NCBI GenBank assembly: GCA_036274115.1
Contig: DASUGI010000327.1
Coordinates: 1 to 32,047, forward strand
Source of the DNA: JADLHS01 sp036274115
GTDB taxonomy: Bacteria > Verrucomicrobiota > Verrucomicrobiia > Limisphaerales > JADLHS01
Direction: 5' to 3'
DNA: 32,047 nucleotides
This document shows, in pieces, positions 23,066 to 31,402 of this stretch; position 1 is the stretch's first letter, and every line of letters starts with the position of its first letter. Made by a program: the position numbers and the translations under genes. The notes below the pieces were generated by a model. The model was not told where the DNA came from. It saw nothing but the letters and a program-made list of their open reading frames with translations, and did not search any database.

Positions 23066-24712
23066 TCAAGTCGGGGACAAAGTGTGCAACAACGCATCCG
23101 CCGCTCGAACGCCGTGCGTGTAGGCTTCTTCAAAAATCGAAAGCCCGCTCAGATCGGAATGGGCGAAGACGACGTTGCCGCACGGCTGGCGCATTTCCGC
23201 GCGCGCGGCTCCCCAAATGAATCCCGGCACGGGCCGCGCCATGGCATGTCCCCAAAGCCACACATCCAGATTGGTTACGCGATCACCAATGTCAGGATGC
23301 GCCTTCGCGAGATCGCTCAAAATCATCTCACACCACTCGTGGTAAGAGCGGCTCCATGCTTTTTGCCGGGCGACAGCCGGTTCGTCCTCATCCAGGGGTT
23401 GATAATAAGTGAGCACGGTCCGGCGAGGCACGGTTTGGAGATTTTGATGCGTCGCCACGACGTAGCCGAGCGAAGGACTGTCGTAAATCACGTTGTCCCA
23501 GGCCAGGTCCATGCCTCGTCCCGCCGGAAGCGCGTCCAGCGTGAGATTGGCGACCATCCAGGGCGAATAGACGACCCCAGGATTGGCCCGCTGCTCGCGC
23601 AACGGTCGAATCACCCGTTGCGCTACGAATTGCGGTCCGGCCCAAACCACGCCCTGGGCACGCAACCGATAACTCTGCTTATTTGCGGCATCGTAATAAT
23701 CCACCAGCACCCGCGGGCCTTCCGGTTCTATGTTCCAAACCGCGCACGAGTTGTGAATGTGCGAGGCGAACGGGGCTTGTAGTTGCTCTACAAACCAGCC
23801 GTTGCCCTCGGGCCAGGTCACTACGGCATCGCCGGCTGCATTGGCTGCAACAGCGTTGCGCGATGCGAAATAATGAACGCCCGCCCAGGCGGAAACTTTA
23901 TCAATGCCCGCCCCGTAATCATCACGACAGCAGTAATCCACATACCAGCGCAATGTCGCGGCATCGAACCACCCGTTCTCACGCAGGTAATCGGCCATGG
24001 TGATTTTATCCAGTCGCCGGAACTCCTCGTCCTGCGAACTGGCATCCAGCGGAATCGCGAACGCCCGACGCCCATCCTTACCCCGCGCATCTTTCAGCCG
24101 GCGCATCTCGGCAAAAAACGAGTCCTGCACCTCTTGCTCGGCAGCGCTGAGGCCGACTTGCGGTACAATCCCTTCCTGCCAGCGACCATGGGTGAAGAGT
24201 CGCTCCATCGGATCCGCGCAGAGATACTCTTCGTGATAGATCGGCCGTCCCGCGTCATCGTGTCCACGAATGACCCCAAGTTCCTCAAAGAGCTTGGTGA
24301 CCTCAACCGTGTCCGAGCTGGCGATCGGGACGTAGTGCGCGGCCCATGGAAAAGCCGAGACTTCGTTCCGGCCGCTGATGGCGTTCCCTCCAGGCCGGTT
24401 TTCTAATTCCAGTACGACAAAGTCCTTGAACCCACGCCGCCACAGTTGTCGTGCCGCCGACAAGCCGCTAATACCACCGCCAACAATGACAATGCCAACA
24501 TCAGCGGTTTGCGCGGGAGGCGGCAACTGACCATCACGCAGCGCATGCCCCAACGTTGAATTGCCGCCCACGATGCCGCCAGTGAATCGGCGGCGACTAC
24601 GTTTTGAAATGTATGGAGCGGCGCAAAGCAGGCCCACCGTTGCCGCGGTGCCGGCGACAAACGCGCGGCGCGAGAGCGTGGCCCGAGCTGTTGATTTTGC
24701 GGAGCGCTTCAT
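23066..24712 (-). CDS. Tat-exported FAD-dependent amine oxidase-like protein
   Basis: 548 residues. The N-terminus has a twin-arginine signal (S-R-R-A-F at 14-18, then GTAATVGLLCAAPY), so a folded flavoprotein is probably exported. An FAD Rossmann motif follows at about 75-90 (VIVGGGISGLSAARQL), with the acidic ribose-binding residue in VVLELENRPGGNA. A C-terminal FAD block is at about 515-540 (GNVVFAHSDLSGLSIFEEAYTHGVRAA). This is the architecture of the flavin amine oxidase/protoporphyrinogen oxidase superfamily. Placed between speD and an aminopropyltransferase, it may oxidise the amine product; the substrate is not known. Its start codon directly abuts the stop of the preceding gene. Confidence 0.88.
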   Translation of the reverse strand: MKRSAKSTARATLSRRAFVAGTAATVGLLCAAPYISKRSRRRFTGGIVGGNSTLGHALRDGQLPPPAQTADVGIVIVGGGISGLSAARQLWRRGFKDFVVLELENRPGGNAISGRNEVSAFPWAAHYVPIASSDTVEVTKLFEELGVIRGHDDAGRPIYHEEYLCADPMERLFTHGRWQEGIVPQVGLSAAEQEVQDSFFAEMRRLKDARGKDGRRAFAIPLDASSQDEEFRRLDKITMADYLRENGWFDAATLRWYVDYCCRDDYGAGIDKVSAWAGVHYFASRNAVAANAAGDAVVTWPEGNGWFVEQLQAPFASHIHNSCAVWNIEPEGPRVLVDYYDAANKQSYRLRAQGVVWAGPQFVAQRVIRPLREQRANPGVVYSPWMVANLTLDALPAGRGMDLAWDNVIYDSPSLGYVVATHQNLQTVPRRTVLTYYQPLDEDEPAVARQKAWSRSYHEWCEMILSDLAKAHPDIGDRVTNLDVWLWGHAMARPVPGFIWGAARAEMRQPCGNVVFAHSDLSGLSIFEEAYTHGVRAADALLHTLSPT

Positions 24713-26224
24713 TCAGTGAACATAGTTGGCCCACTCGGCCTCGAAGTAGCGCACGAGCATCTGGTTGTTGAGCCGGTTGGGCTCGACTTTGATTGGCCCC
24801 ATGTCAGGCGGGAAATGAAACATGTCGCGGGTGCTGGCCTCGGACACAAACTTCAGGCCATCGGGCAGCTTCAAGCTTTGGGGAAGCGGTTCAAACGAGG
24901 CGAGAATAAAGCCCCATTCACCGAATGACGGCACGTAGAGGTGATACGGTTCGGTGCGAAATCCGCTGACGCGCAGGGTTTCGTCCACGCACCAGAACGA
25001 TTTGCGGGCGACCCACGGTGACGTGCATTGCACGGCGAAAGCGGCGTGCGGACGCAGCGCCGTCTGCAACCGCGCATAAAACGCAGTGGTGTAGAGTTTG
25101 CCGAGCGAGAAATTGGACGGATCGGGAAAATCCACAACGACGAAATCAAAGCGGTTCGTGTTCGCCTGCAACCACGTGAAGGCATCAGCGTTGACGACGC
25201 GCACCCGCGGTGAGCGCAGGGCGCCTTCGTTCAGGCGCACCAAGAGTTCCTGCGTGGCAAAGAGGGTTGTTATTTCCGGATCGAGGTCCACGAGGACGAC
25301 ATTGGTTACTGACGGATATTTGAGCACTTCCCGGACGGCCAGGCCGTCGCCGCCCCCGAGCACCAACACATCGCGCGGTTCAGCCAGTCGTGCCAGGCCG
25401 GGATGCACGAGCGCTTCGTGATAGCGATACTCGTCCCGCGAGCTGAATTGCAGATTGGCATTGAGATACAGCCGCAGATCGTTGGCGTCGCGCGTCAGGA
25501 CGATGCGCTGATAGGGAGTGGAACGAGCAAAGATGATATTGTCCACATAAGCCGATTTCTCTGCCCAGGCGGTCAAACGGTCGGAAAACGCAAACCCCAG
25601 AATCAATCCCACCAGAATCATACTGCCTGCCGCCTGCAAGGAACGCGCCCGCCCCACAAAACGTTTCAACAGGCGCAACGTAGCCAGCGCCACCAGCACA
25701 TTCAAAGCGCCGAACAGGAAGCTGGAGCGCACCAATCCCAGACGCGGCACCAGCACCAGCGGAAAGAGCAGCGACGCCAGCAACGCGCCGATGTAATCGA
25801 ACGTGAACACCTGCGACACGAGTTCCTTGAATTCCAGCCGGTCCTTGAGAATGCGCAATAGCAATGGGATTTCCAAACCCACCAGCACACCGATGATGGT
25901 GACGACGGAATAGAGCAACACGCGAAACGAATGGACCTCGGCAAACAACACAAACAGCAGCCCCGCGGAACAACCGCCAATGAGGCCCACGAGGATCTCA
26001 ACCTGAATGAAAACGGTTACTTCGTGGCGAGCGATGAATTTCGACAAATAAGAACCGATACCCATCGCGAAGAGATAGGTGCCGATGATGGTGGAAAATT
26101 GCGTGACGGAATCGCCCAACAAATAGCTGGCAAGCGTTCCGGCAATCAGTTCGTAGATCAGCCCGCACGTCGCGATGACGAATACGGACCCGAGCAGCAG
26201 GTATTTGATGCGGCGATCAGACAT
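24713..26224 (-). CDS. Membrane-embedded aminopropyltransferase (spermidine/spermine synthase-like)
   Basis: 503 residues. About 1-215 contain roughly seven hydrophobic helices (the first LLLGSVFVIATCGLIYELIAG). About 230-460 form a spermidine-synthase-type Rossmann domain. Its motifs are YHEALVHPGL (268-277, the substrate region), LGGGDGLAVRE (289-299, dcSAM binding), LVDLDPEIT, and VVDFPDPSN at the position of the catalytic D-x-x-D-P loop. The reaction should be transfer of an aminopropyl group from dcSAM; the acceptor is unknown and may be membrane-associated. Soluble SpeE lacks the membrane part. The start lies 15 nt after DUF350. The name speE is avoided because the acceptor is unproven. 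Confidence 0.9.
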   Translation of the reverse strand: MSDRRIKYLLLGSVFVIATCGLIYELIAGTLASYLLGDSVTQFSTIIGTYLFAMGIGSYLSKFIARHEVTVFIQVEILVGLIGGCSAGLLFVLFAEVHSFRVLLYSVVTIIGVLVGLEIPLLLRILKDRLEFKELVSQVFTFDYIGALLASLLFPLVLVPRLGLVRSSFLFGALNVLVALATLRLLKRFVGRARSLQAAGSMILVGLILGFAFSDRLTAWAEKSAYVDNIIFARSTPYQRIVLTRDANDLRLYLNANLQFSSRDEYRYHEALVHPGLARLAEPRDVLVLGGGDGLAVREVLKYPSVTNVVLVDLDPEITTLFATQELLVRLNEGALRSPRVRVVNADAFTWLQANTNRFDFVVVDFPDPSNFSLGKLYTTAFYARLQTALRPHAAFAVQCTSPWVARKSFWCVDETLRVSGFRTEPYHLYVPSFGEWGFILASFEPLPQSLKLPDGLKFVSEASTRDMFHFPPDMGPIKVEPNRLNNQMLVRYFEAEWANYVH

Positions 26225-26239
26225 GGCAACGCAATCCGC

Positions 26240-26446
26240 TCAGCCGTGGATGGCCGCAGCGATGATGATGCAGATGCCGAGGGACATCGCGCCGACAACG
26301 ATGGCGAGCGCGATGTTTTTTTCCTTCACCAGTTCCTTCCAAAGGTCATAAGGCGTGAGCCGGTCAACGATGACAAAAGTGACGTAGAACACGACCACTC
26401 CAAGGACGGAATAGACGAGGGAGTTAAGCAGAGACAACCAGTTCAT
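26240..26446 (-). CDS. DUF350 small membrane protein (YjfL-like)
   Basis: 68 residues from ATG 26446 (MNWLSLLNSLVYSVLGVVVF). Two hydrophobic helices are separated by D-R-L-T-P-Y-D-L-W-K-E-L-V-K-E-K-N-I-A, then A-I-V-V-G-A-M-S-L-G-I. This is the hallmark DUF350 pattern, in a single-unit form; E. coli YjfL is a longer relative. DUF350 genes recur with DUF4178, SpeD, aminopropyltransferase and PspA- or SPFH-like genes, but the molecular role is unknown. The gene begins 4 nt after the 48-aa membrane protein, consistent with one operon. Confidence 0.9.
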   Translation of the reverse strand: MNWLSLLNSLVYSVLGVVVFYVTFVIVDRLTPYDLWKELVKEKNIALAIVVGAMSLGICIIIAAAIHG

Positions 26447-26450
26447 AGTT

Positions 26451-26597
26451 TCATTTGTGTTGAGTGCTTGGATTTGAGTTTTGCCAGGTACGACTGGCCA
26501 GCGCCTGGACCAGACTCCAGCCGTTGTGATTCGCCAAAGCCAGGAAAATAACAATGACCACGGCAAAAGGGAGATAGATGGGATTGCGGATTTTCAT
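26451..26597 (-). CDS. 48-aa single-helix membrane protein
   Basis: A short ORF from ATG 26597 to TGA 26453-26451 encodes 48 residues. A basic N-terminus (MKIRNPIYLP) is followed by one strong transmembrane helix (FAVVIVIFLALANHNGW) and a polar tail ending STQHK. It fits exactly between its neighbours: 9 nt after the DUF4178 stop and 4 nt before the DUF350 start. That tight packing on the same strand is the main reason to call it a gene. It is short enough to be missed by standard gene calling. No family is recognised; it may be a small subunit of the DUF350/DUF4178 membrane complex. Confidence 0.75.
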   Translation of the reverse strand: MKIRNPIYLPFAVVIVIFLALANHNGWSLVQALASRTWQNSNPSTQHK

Positions 26598-26606
26598 GTT
26601 CGGATT

Positions 26607-28550
26607 TCAGTCGTCGTCGCTCGACGAACCATACGGTGAATAATCACTGTCCATCCAACGCTGGCGTTCAAACATCGACGCCCGCCAGCCGCAGTAAATC
26701 GGATAGATGAGCACCAGGGCGAAGGCGATGAAAAAGTTGGACCAGCCCACGACGTCGCGCACCACCGTCAGCGTGAATGGCATTTGTGTGATCATCGGGT
26801 CGCCGGATGCTTCCACGGTGAAATAATATTTGCCGGGTTTAACGGCGGGAATGAGGCGACGTCGAGTTTGTCGGCCCTCACTCCAGCTTTCGCCGCCTTC
26901 ATAACCGTGATAATACTCGATGCCTTGTTCGAGCGAGGCGACGGCTTGTTGCGTTTCCGCGTTCACCAGATCAAGCCCCACCTCCAACCAATTATTGTCC
27001 ACGGGTGCATGCAACCGGATTTCGAGCGTCTGATTGCCTCCGGTGATTTCAAAAGGCGGAGTCACGGCGGCCGGATTGGTCACACCAGCCTGATAATTGT
27101 AGGTGAAATCCAGCACTTGCTGCCGCGCCGCCCGATTGACGGAAATCAATTGAATGGCGACCAGGATGGCGACGAGCAACGGCGTAATCCATTTCAACTG
27201 CCGTGCCTTTTCCGCGTGGGGATTCGGCTGGTTCAGATAAATGCCAACCGGATCATTCAAAGGTTGCTCCAGGCCGAACGCTTGCTCCACCAGCTCATGG
27301 TCCACGTATTCGCCGTGCGACCAGGTTTGCTCGCCCGACTGCGGATAAGCTTCGCGCGACAGGATGTGCGGCGGATGGACGAAGTCCGTCACATGCGCCG
27401 GCATGCCCACGCCAATCTTCCAATAGAACTCGCCGGCGACATAGTTCGTCTGCACCGTTCCGGTGGCGAAGATCCGGTAGGAATCGCCTTTGAACTTGGC
27501 GTGCGCCACGGACCGATGAAAAATTCCCTCGCTCACCGTCGGCGTATCCAGCAACCGTCGGACGAAACTCCAGTGGCCGTTATAGGTCACGAGCCACGCA
27601 AAGCCTTGCCACGGGTTGAACAGCAGGTATTCCGTCCAACTGACGTATTCGTCTTTGACGCATTGGAATCCGATGACCTCGTAATTGACACCAAATAGAA
27701 CGCCACGCCGTCCCAGCGGCAGCACGGGTTGGATGCGCTGTTGTCCGTGCGCGCGGCGGATCAGTTTCAATTCCGGCGTGGCGGTGTCAATGAACGAACC
27801 GCACGAATCGCACGCCGCCGACATCGTGAACCCTGCGGCGCGCAACGCCACCGCGCCGCCGCATTTCGGACACTGCAGCGTCGAGGTCTCATGATGGGCG
27901 GGCTCCATGGCTTCGTCGTCCCAACCCGGCACTTTGCGGAGATTGGTGAATTGCAAATCGTCGAAGCGTGCGTAATTGCCGACGAACAACCGCGTTCCCT
28001 CCGATGAAAATTCAGCGCAAGCAAACCGGTGGTTTGCTCCCATGAGGTCCACGCTGGTCGCCGTGCGGCCTGCCGGTGCGGAAAACGGCAGCTCGCCTTC
28101 AGCGCCGAGAATCGTTGTCTCGCGTCGATCCATCACCAGGAACGGTTCTCCCGCAATCTTGACGCTGGCACCGGAGGCCATTGCCGCACCTTTCGGAAAG
28201 TCCGCGGCCGGCGCATACTCAAAACTGACCATGAAGAAACCCTGCGCCTCCGCCACCCAACCGAAGTTATTATCGCCGAAGCAGGCGTACCATTCGTTCC
28301 AACTTCCTTCGTCGTACACCACGCGGATGCGCCCGAGGATCGTGAAGTCGCGTTTCTCGAAAAGGCCCCGCGTGCCGATTTGCAACGGGCTGAGATCCGG
28401 CGGCAATTGGGCCATCTTGCCGATCGCCTCCACATTCACATCGTGCCGCACCACCATCGAGCGGCAGTGCGGACACACCGCAAAGACTGCGATGCTGGAT
28501 TGAAACGTCACCGGTCCGCTGCAATTCGGACAGTCGTATTTCCCGTTCAC
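26607..28550 (-). CDS. DUF4178 membrane protein with two zinc ribbons (start uncertain)
   Basis: About 647 residues from GTG 28550; an upstream in-frame GTG at 28625 would give 672. I prefer 28550 because a perfect -10 TATAAT at 28632-28627 would start transcription just after 28625. Numbered from 28625, a CxxC ribbon (C32/C35, C51/C54) is followed by a DUF4178 domain at about 85-235. A second ribbon (C252/C255, C272/C275) precedes a second DUF4178 domain at about 300-440 (YEVIGFQCVKDEYVSWTEYL). A transmembrane helix (479-495), a beta-rich domain of about 125 residues, a second helix (626-645) and an acidic tail follow. DUF4178 proteins accompany DUF350 and SpeD genes; the activity is unknown. 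It is the first gene of the minus-strand operon. Confidence 0.88.
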   Translation of the reverse strand: MNGKYDCPNCSGPVTFQSSIAVFAVCPHCRSMVVRHDVNVEAIGKMAQLPPDLSPLQIGTRGLFEKRDFTILGRIRVVYDEGSWNEWYACFGDNNFGWVAEAQGFFMVSFEYAPAADFPKGAAMASGASVKIAGEPFLVMDRRETTILGAEGELPFSAPAGRTATSVDLMGANHRFACAEFSSEGTRLFVGNYARFDDLQFTNLRKVPGWDDEAMEPAHHETSTLQCPKCGGAVALRAAGFTMSAACDSCGSFIDTATPELKLIRRAHGQQRIQPVLPLGRRGVLFGVNYEVIGFQCVKDEYVSWTEYLLFNPWQGFAWLVTYNGHWSFVRRLLDTPTVSEGIFHRSVAHAKFKGDSYRIFATGTVQTNYVAGEFYWKIGVGMPAHVTDFVHPPHILSREAYPQSGEQTWSHGEYVDHELVEQAFGLEQPLNDPVGIYLNQPNPHAEKARQLKWITPLLVAILVAIQLISVNRAARQQVLDFTYNYQAGVTNPAAVTPPFEITGGNQTLEIRLHAPVDNNWLEVGLDLVNAETQQAVASLEQGIEYYHGYEGGESWSEGRQTRRRLIPAVKPGKYYFTVEASGDPMITQMPFTLTVVRDVVGWSNFFIAFALVLIYPIYCGWRASMFERQRWMDSDYSPYGSSSDDD

Positions 28551-28626
28551 TTCTGGATTGCCCCAGGGTTCGTTCGCGTCCCAAGAGTCATGGGCCGATA
28601 TAGACAACACGCCGCGCGACAACACA

Positions 28627-28632
28627 ATTATA
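28627..28632 (-). promoter_or_regulatory. -10 element for the DUF4178 operon
   Basis: TATAAT on the minus strand, a perfect -10 consensus, within an AT-rich stretch between the divergent operons. No good -35 lies 16-18 bp away, so the promoter may depend on an activator. Its position argues against translation starting at 28625. Confidence 0.45.
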
Positions 28633-28735
28633 AAAACACAACTTCATTCAAATCCCGGATTGGAGCGCTCTCGCATCCCCGGTTAACTCACGGTTACACA
28701 TGCTCCGGCAAATTGTACTTCCCAGTTTCGCGGCT

Positions 28736-28744
28736 TGGGATAAT
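28736..28744 (+). promoter_or_regulatory. Extended -10 promoter for the SPFH operon
   Basis: TGG-GATAAT (28736-28744) fits an extended -10 (TGn plus five of six TATAAT matches). It predicts a start near 28751 and a leader of about 21 nt. The leader carries AAAGG (28762-28766) as ribosome-binding site, 5 nt before ATG 28772. No strong -35 is seen, as is common for extended -10 promoters. Confidence 0.5.
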
Positions 28745-28771
28745 GATGCGCCAAATTAACGAAAGGCAATT

Positions 28772-29845
28772 ATGGGTCTGATGGATTATCTCAAAACGCA
28801 GTTCCTGGAAATCATCCAGTGGCAGGACGATTCGCGCGACACGATCTCATGGCGCTTCCCGGACGAGGACAAGGAAATCAAACGCGGCGCGCAGCTCATC
28901 GTGCGCGAATCGCAGACGGCCCAGTTCGTTTATCTCGGCCAGTTCGGCGACACGTTTGGCCCGGGCAAATACTCACTGACCACGGACAACATTCCGATCC
29001 TCTCGACGCTCAAGGGCTGGAAGTACGGCTTTGAATCGCCATTCAAGGCCGACGTTTATTTCGTCAACACCCGCCTGTTCACCGGCAACAAGTGGGGCAC
29101 GGCCAATCCCATCATGCTGCGTGACCAGGATTTTGGGATCGTGCGCGCGCGAGCCTACGGCACGTTCGATTTCAAAGTCGTGGATGTGAAAACATTCCTC
29201 AAGGAAGTGGCGGGCACGGATCATCAATTTCGCTTGGATGAATTTGCGGACACCATGCGCTCCCGCATCGTGAGTGTGTTCACTGATGCGCTGGCATCAT
29301 CGAAAGTACCCGTGCTCGATGTGGCGGCGCGTTATGGTGAACTCGGCGCGGCGCTGTTGCCCATCATCAATCCGGAAGTGGTGGTCAAATACGGGCTCGA
29401 GATCACCAGCTTCATTGTGGAGAACGTGTCCGTCCCGCCAGAAGTGGAGCAGGCGATCGACAAACGCAGCAGCATGCAGGCGATTGGCAACCTGAACGAC
29501 TACGTAAAGTTCCAGATGGCCGAAGCCATGGTCAAAGGCGGCGACGGTGGCGGTATGGCCAACACCGCCGCGCAACTCGGCGCCGGCCTGGCGATGGGCC
29601 AACAAATGATGGCTGCCATGGGCGCACAACAAACCACGCCTGCGGCGGGCGGTGCCGCGCCGCCGCCCGTTCCCGGCGGGAGCGGATTGCCGGAACTGCT
29701 CGGCGTGGCCGAGGTGGCAAAAGTTCTCGGGGTCACCGATGCGGACGTGCTGGCCACGCTCGAAAACGGCGAACTCAAGGGCAAAAAGATTGGTTCGACG
29801 TGGCGCGTGACGCGCGGGGCATTGGATGAGTTCTTGAAGAGCTGA
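28772..29845 (+). CDS. SPFH-domain protein (YdjI/virion-core-like) with C-terminal excisionase-like HTH
   Basis: 357 residues; AAAGG lies 5 nt before the ATG. Residues 1-245 are the SPFH/Band-7-type domain of the YdjI 'virion core protein' family: FLEIIQWQDDSRDTISWRFP; a Q-x-A-x-F-x-x-x-G-x-x-x-D-x-F-x-P-G-x-Y block; R-A-x-G-x-(F/Y)-x-(F/Y); and ITSFIVENVSVPPEVEQAIDKR. A Gly/Ala/Pro-rich linker (about 255-305) follows. Members usually end in a zinc ribbon. Here the end (306-357) is a helix-turn-helix of the excisionase/MerR-like type (LLGVAEVAKVLGVTDADVLATLENGELKGKKIGSTWRV). Likely a membrane-associated scaffold. It heads a plus-strand operon divergent from the DUF4178 operon, and the zinc-ribbon gene downstream may supply the missing ribbon. 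Confidence 0.9.
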   Translation: MGLMDYLKTQFLEIIQWQDDSRDTISWRFPDEDKEIKRGAQLIVRESQTAQFVYLGQFGDTFGPGKYSLTTDNIPILSTLKGWKYGFESPFKADVYFVNTRLFTGNKWGTANPIMLRDQDFGIVRARAYGTFDFKVVDVKTFLKEVAGTDHQFRLDEFADTMRSRIVSVFTDALASSKVPVLDVAARYGELGAALLPIINPEVVVKYGLEITSFIVENVSVPPEVEQAIDKRSSMQAIGNLNDYVKFQMAEAMVKGGDGGGMANTAAQLGAGLAMGQQMMAAMGAQQTTPAAGGAAPPPVPGGSGLPELLGVAEVAKVLGVTDADVLATLENGELKGKKIGSTWRVTRGALDEFLKS

Positions 29846-29848
29846 TTC

Positions 29849-30361
29849 ATGGCCGAGGCCTCCGAGTCATGTAGGTTAAGCGACACAGTGCTGGTGCACT
29901 TGGATCAGATTGTATTTGCCTTTCCGATTTACGGCTGGGGCTGGGGCGAGGGAGAAGGCGTCTGGAGCAACAGCACGGCCACTACTCATGTTGAAGTCCC
30001 GTCCCCCTTTCATTTCAAAGTCGATAGCTTTTTCGACTGGAATGGCGAAAGACGGGGAGGGATTGGGCAGATTATCCAACCACGTCACCTTTACGACCAA
30101 CGCTGGCTGTTGTTCTTCATACGAGTCTGCGGCGTGTTTGACTTCAATTCAGATATTGCTGATTACAATTTCTACATTGCAAATGCTAAACCCTGCCTGC
30201 ATCCACCATCCTACGATCCGGTTATGGCGCAGCGCTGGCCGTTGCCAGATTTAACCGGGCGTTCCGTTCACGGATTTGGATTGATCGGTTCGACCTGCGA
30301 AACGATTACGGAGTTTGAAGAACACCGTCGACGTGAAGCCAAAAGGCAAAGACATGCCTGA
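29849..30361 (+). CDS. Unknown 170-aa protein downstream of the SPFH gene
   Basis: This ORF starts 3 nt after the SPFH stop, and its codons look coding (hydrophobic/aromatic core, third-position C/T/G). Recognisable stretches include VFAFPIYGWGWGEGEGVW and a segment beginning FHFKVDSFFDWNGERRGG. The C-terminus is charged and helical (EFEEHRRREAKRQRHA). There is no signal peptide, membrane helix or catalytic motif that I recognise. The last 8 nt overlap the ATG of the first zinc-ribbon 5' copy (30354) in another frame, as expected for tightly packed operon genes. This suggests it originally preceded the intact zinc-ribbon gene directly. It may be a lineage-specific partner of the SPFH protein. 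Confidence 0.55.
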   Translation: MAEASESCRLSDTVLVHLDQIVFAFPIYGWGWGEGEGVWSNSTATTHVEVPSPFHFKVDSFFDWNGERRGGIGQIIQPRHLYDQRWLLFFIRVCGVFDFNSDIADYNFYIANAKPCLHPPSYDPVMAQRWPLPDLTGRSVHGFGLIGSTCETITEFEEHRRREAKRQRHA

Positions 30362-30476
30362 AGCCATCGCCAAAAAGCAATTCTCCTGTCCGGCTTGCCG
30401 CGTGGCGCACCGGAGTTGTCAAAGGAACGATTGTCAGGGGAATGATTTTGGCAGAGTCGTTTCTCCATTCCCCTGA
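30354..30476 (+). pseudogene. Truncated 5' copy 1 of the zinc-ribbon gene
   Basis: ATG 30354 opens a reading frame MPEAIAKKQFSCPAC that matches the first 15 codons of the intact gene at 31602 (MPEAIAQKKFSCPAC). About 40 of 45 nt are identical. After this the sequence departs and the frame runs through the palindrome (30415-30495) to a stop at 30474-30476. I read it as the left-hand remnant of the zinc-ribbon gene, broken where the palindrome/nuclease module begins. Confidence 0.75.
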
Positions 30477-30495
30477 CCAACATTCCCCTGACAAC
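30415..30495. repeat. Palindromic element A (left flank of the GxxExxY gene)
   Basis: The 30-nt left arm 30415-30444 is complementary at 25 of 30 positions to the right arm 30466-30495, around a 21-nt loop. Each arm contains two tandem copies of a roughly 15-bp unit (consensus CATTCCCCTGACAAN). The element therefore holds four units, two in each orientation. It ends 20 nt before the nuclease-like gene. Confidence 0.85.
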
Positions 30496-30515
30496 TTCCA
30501 CCACCCGCTGACCAC

Positions 30516-31316
30516 ATGCCCATCCACTGCCCAGCTCAAATCAAGCCGCTGGATGCACCCGCTTTTGAAGCGTTGGACTACCGCGTGATGGGCCATGCCT
30601 ACGCCAGCCAGAACGAACTTGGTCGCCTCTGCGACGAGTGTGCTTACCAGGCAGACTTGAAGGCGCGCTTGTTGACTGACGGCTTTCGCTCTGTGCTCAC
30701 GGAAATTCCTGTGACGGTCACGCATCAGGACTTCACCAGGAAGTATTACCTCGATCTCGTGGCGGATAGCGCTCTTTACGAGTTGAAGGCCAACACCGCC
30801 CTGGTTGGAGAACACGAAACGCAGTTGTTCAATTACCTGTTTCTGCTCGGATTGCCGCGCGGCAAACTTCTGAATTTTCGCCCACTGAAAGTGCAGGGAA
30901 AGATTATCGCCACCAGTCTGACGCCTGCGGACTGCCGTCGTTTCACACCGGTCACAAAACAGTGGAACGATTTGACGCCCGGATGCGGAGTTCTGAGACA
31001 GACAATGCTGGATTTGCTTCAGGACTGGGGCGCGTTTCTGGATTTCGCATTGTATCAAGAGGCGCTCGTTCATTTTCTTGGCGGAGCAATCAGTGTCGAA
31101 CGGCAGGTTGATTTGCGACGAGCCGGACTGAATTTGGGGCGGCAACGAATGCTTGTCCACGTGCCGGGCATCGCCTTTCGCATTACCGCCTACACAGAGA
31201 GTCAGAGCTTTGTCGAATCCCATCTGCGCCGGCTGCTGGCGTTGACAGACCTGAGTGCCATCCAATGGATCAACTTGAATCATGACCAAATCGAGTTCAC
31301 AACCATCACCAAGTAG
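30516..31316 (+). CDS. GxxExxY-family PD-(D/E)XK nuclease-like protein, long form
   Basis: 266 residues. The N-terminal 145 residues follow the GxxExxY family: a helical start with E41-x-x-Y44 (the Gly position is Leu here), the strand IPVTV, then Y-Y-L-D80-L-V-A-D-S-A-L-Y-E89-L-K91-A, which fits a PD-(D/E)xK nuclease core. H-E-T-Q-L-F-N-Y-L (100-108) and G-K-L-L-N-F are the usual family end. About 120 further residues, not in short family members, contain helical and beta segments I cannot assign. Nuclease activity is an inference from the motif. The gene is the only cargo between palindromic elements A and B, and its TAG stop shares a G with the first base of element B. No ribosome-binding site is obvious, so its expression is unclear. 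Confidence 0.8.
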   Translation: MPIHCPAQIKPLDAPAFEALDYRVMGHAYASQNELGRLCDECAYQADLKARLLTDGFRSVLTEIPVTVTHQDFTRKYYLDLVADSALYELKANTALVGEHETQLFNYLFLLGLPRGKLLNFRPLKVQGKIIATSLTPADCRRFTPVTKQWNDLTPGCGVLRQTMLDLLQDWGAFLDFALYQEALVHFLGGAISVERQVDLRRAGLNLGRQRMLVHVPGIAFRITAYTESQSFVESHLRRLLALTDLSAIQWINLNHDQIEFTTITK

Positions 31317-31394
31317 TCAGGGGAATGATCGTCAGAGGAATTTTTCGGAAACAATTTCGTTTGGCTTCATTTCCCTGACAATCATTCCTCTGAC
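31316..31394. repeat. Palindromic element B (right flank of the GxxExxY gene)
   Basis: The left arm 31316-31341 (gtcaggggaatgatcgtcag...) is complementary to the right arm 31369-31394 with about five mismatches in 26, around a 27-nt loop. It is built of the same CATTCCCCTGAC-type units as element A, two per arm. It begins on the last base of the nuclease-gene stop codon and ends 8 nt before ATG 31403. Confidence 0.85.
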
Positions 31395-31402
31395 TCAATC
31401 CG

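Noticed and set aside
29876..30100. Minus-strand frame opposite the 170-aa gene
   Set aside because: It is short, has no neighbour support and is opposite a better-placed plus-strand frame that follows the SPFH gene by 3 nt.
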